A program made the position numbers and the translations under genes. 6,645 bases of DNA from Acidobacteriota bacterium. GTDB taxonomy: Bacteria > Acidobacteriota > Terriglobia > UBA7540. The notes under the pieces are model-generated. The model was not told the DNA's origin and did not search any database. It saw only the letters and a list, made by a program, of their open reading frames with translations. Positions 5,318-6,645 of the stretch are shown here, piece by piece (the first letter of the stretch is position 1; each line of letters begins with the position of its first letter). The stretch is from positions 1 to 6,645 of the forward strand of contig JAJYJL010000472.1 in the NCBI GenBank assembly GCA_021789565.1. The letters are read 5' to 3'.

Positions 5318-6645
5318 TCCGAATCCTCCCCGGAAATATTCTTGGACCTATAGCTTGCTTCAACTTTGAAAGTCCTGCCGCCGGAACCCCGCGCTAATCT
5401 GGAGGGGTGCTTTGGCCTTGCCCACCGGTGGCTCACGTTTACATTCAGCCGCCTGCCGGAGTAATGGTTGAAAGTCACCACTGCGATCTTGATGATCGCC
5501 CGGGTCATCCTTCCCAAACGTCTCCTTTGAACGCCGTCGGCCGCCATACCATATCCAGCGTATACTCGTTTGAATGTGAAACACGTCAAGAGATAGATGG
5601 CCTTCGCGGCCCATGACCACGGCCTCGCGATGCCCCATCTTGTCCGCTTGAAGCTTTCCTTTAATGAATAAAACCTATTCCAACACTTCTTGTTCTCGAT
5701 GAACAAATTCTCCCGGCTGATTTGGGGATGCTTAATAATATCGATCGGTCTTAAAGGCCTCAACCAGTACCGGTCGTAGAGGACTTCAGTCTTATGTTTC
5801 CGCACGAAGTCCGGCTTCGTCACGTTCTTCCTATCGTTCATCATTTCGTAAAAGTCTTTCGTGCCGGGATAAGGGTTATAAATAGTGAACTGAGCCAGGA
5901 GCGTGCCGGATTCTTGGGCAATCCTCCTCATCGTCTGAATCGTCTGTATGCTATCTGATTCAAGACCACAGATAATCGAGCTCAAGACCAATATCCCGGC
6001 ATTTTGAATGCTCTGCACCGTCTCGACCATTTTCTGTCCAGTTGGATTCCATTGCTTGTTGGCGCACCTTAGCCCTTCCTGAGAAAACGACTCGATGCCA
6101 ACCAGTGCCACCCTGATCCGCATCTTGTTGACCATCGCAGAGAGGTACTCTGGGTCGCTGGTAACCTCGGTAGTCATCTGAGTGAACGCGAACAAATTTC
6201 GAGGGACTGACCGATTATACTCATCAAAGAATTTCAATCGTTGCTCACGGATTTGCTCGAGTTGTCTTCTCTTCTGCGGGCTGGGCTCCCGAGCGATGCG
6301 GCCCAGCGTAGCCGGATTAAAGTTATCATCGGCGAAAACGATATAGCGGAAGCCCATGTCATACAGCTCGTTGGCTTCTTCGATTATTTTCGTGGTGAGC
6401 CGTTGCCGCGGTTGGCGTCCGTCGGTGACCCATACGGAACAAAAACTGCAATTCTCCGGGCACCCGGCTACCGTCTGAACCGTGGGGAACATATATTGTC
6501 TGGGGTCGAGCACGCCCCATTTCGCTTTCAGCAAAGCATCGCCGGGCACGCGCCCACCCAGGTATTCCCCCTGCAGGGACCCATGCAGAGCGTCGCTTAT
6601 GACTTTGCTCCAAACCAGATCTCCGTTGCCCGTAACGACCGCATC
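5302..6645 (-). CDS. B12-binding-type radical SAM protein, N-terminus beyond window
   Basis: The frame is open from the right edge to the TAA at 5302-5304, giving 447 residues here. A GTG at 6549 could start a 415-residue form, but the 32 codons before it (beginning DAVVTGNGDLVW, then GEYLGG) look like the end of a cobalamin-binding domain, so the true start probably lies outside. Counted from that GTG, the 4Fe-4S motif CPENCSFC places C30, C34 and C37; FADDNF (72-77), GIESF (151-155) and PYPGT (227-231) are typical of cobalamin-dependent radical SAM enzymes. The domain ends in an amphipathic, W-rich C-terminal region (about 285-365), followed by a basic tail of about 50 residues. Such enzymes do methylations and other radical reactions on lipids, cofactors or antibiotics; the substrate is unknown. 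GC is lower than in neighbouring genes over much of its length. It heads the minus-strand group. Confidence 0.88.
   Translation of the reverse strand, partial: DAVVTGNGDLVWSKVISDALHGSLQGEYLGGRVPGDALLKAKWGVLDPRQYMFPTVQTVAGCPENCSFCSVWVTDGRQPRQRLTTKIIEEANELYDMGFRYIVFADDNFNPATLGRIAREPSPQKRRQLEQIREQRLKFFDEYNRSVPRNLFAFTQMTTEVTSDPEYLSAMVNKMRIRVALVGIESFSQEGLRCANKQWNPTGQKMVETVQSIQNAGILVLSSIICGLESDSIQTIQTMRRIAQESGTLLAQFTIYNPYPGTKDFYEMMNDRKNVTKPDFVRKHKTEVLYDRYWLRPLRPIDIIKHPQISRENLFIENKKCWNRFYSLKESFKRTRWGIARPWSWAAKAIYLLTCFTFKRVYAGYGMAADGVQRRRLGRMTRAIIKIAVVTFNHYSGRRLNVNVSHRWARPKHPSRLARGSGGRTFKVEASYRSKNISGEDSECPDE
5325..5329 (-). promoter_or_regulatory. Ribosome binding site within the 3' end of the radical SAM gene
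   Basis: GGAGG on the minus strand lies 7 bases before the ATG at 5317 and inside the last codons of the upstream radical SAM gene. This arrangement suggests translational coupling. Confidence 0.65.

Noticed and set aside
5335..5363. Promoter-like TTGAAG, 17 bases, AATATT on the minus strand before the small exported protein
   Set aside because: Each hexamer matches in only 4 of 6 positions, and the implied transcript start falls inside the Shine-Dalgarno at 5325-5329, so it could not serve that start.
5360..5638. 92-residue alternative minus frame near the end of the cobalamin radical SAM gene, considered as a sign of a frameshift
   Set aside because: The main frame stays family-like (VYAGYGMAADGVQ) through this region, so the alternative frame is a shadow.

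Overview
The window looks like chromosomal DNA of an acidobacterium, probably of the Terriglobia/Koribacter type. This rests on family recall, not a search: the first gene, the short exported protein and the exported PAP2 protein all resemble lineage-typical acidobacterial families. GC is mostly moderate to high (40 of 60 bases in 3061-3120) but falls inside the last gene (22 of 60 in 5641-5700). I see no rRNA, tRNA, CRISPR array, transposase, phage gene or attachment site.

Layout from left to right: (1) the 3' part of a + strand gene whose frame runs off the left edge (2-715), an acidobacterial conserved protein of unknown function. (2) A convergent minus-strand radical SAM enzyme with a C-terminal SPASM-like cysteine cluster (775-1908). 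(3) Divergent from it, a + strand membrane protein of the PAP2_3 (AUR1-like) class with a TTG start and a strong Shine-Dalgarno (2050-2907), followed after 100 bases by a DUF2127 membrane protein (3008-3511). (4) A tightly packed minus-strand group, transcribed leftward from beyond the right edge: a cobalamin-type radical SAM protein (6645-5302, N-terminus missing), a small exported beta-rich protein overlapping it by 16 bases (5317-4832), and an exported PAP2 phosphatase 14 bases further on (4817-3603).

The repeated pairing of a radical SAM enzyme with a PAP2-type membrane enzyme, plus exported and membrane proteins, suggests envelope or lipid chemistry. No substrate can be read from the sequence. 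The oddest structure is a linker of about 125 residues inside the exported PAP2 protein (about 4280-4650). It is Pro/Gly/Ser/Cys-rich, carries a nested inverted repeat at 4436-4485 and a second hairpin at 4375-4390, and is open in all three minus frames over most of its length. It may be a repeat element captured in frame. I found no convincing complete new system, and most genes belong to recognisable families.
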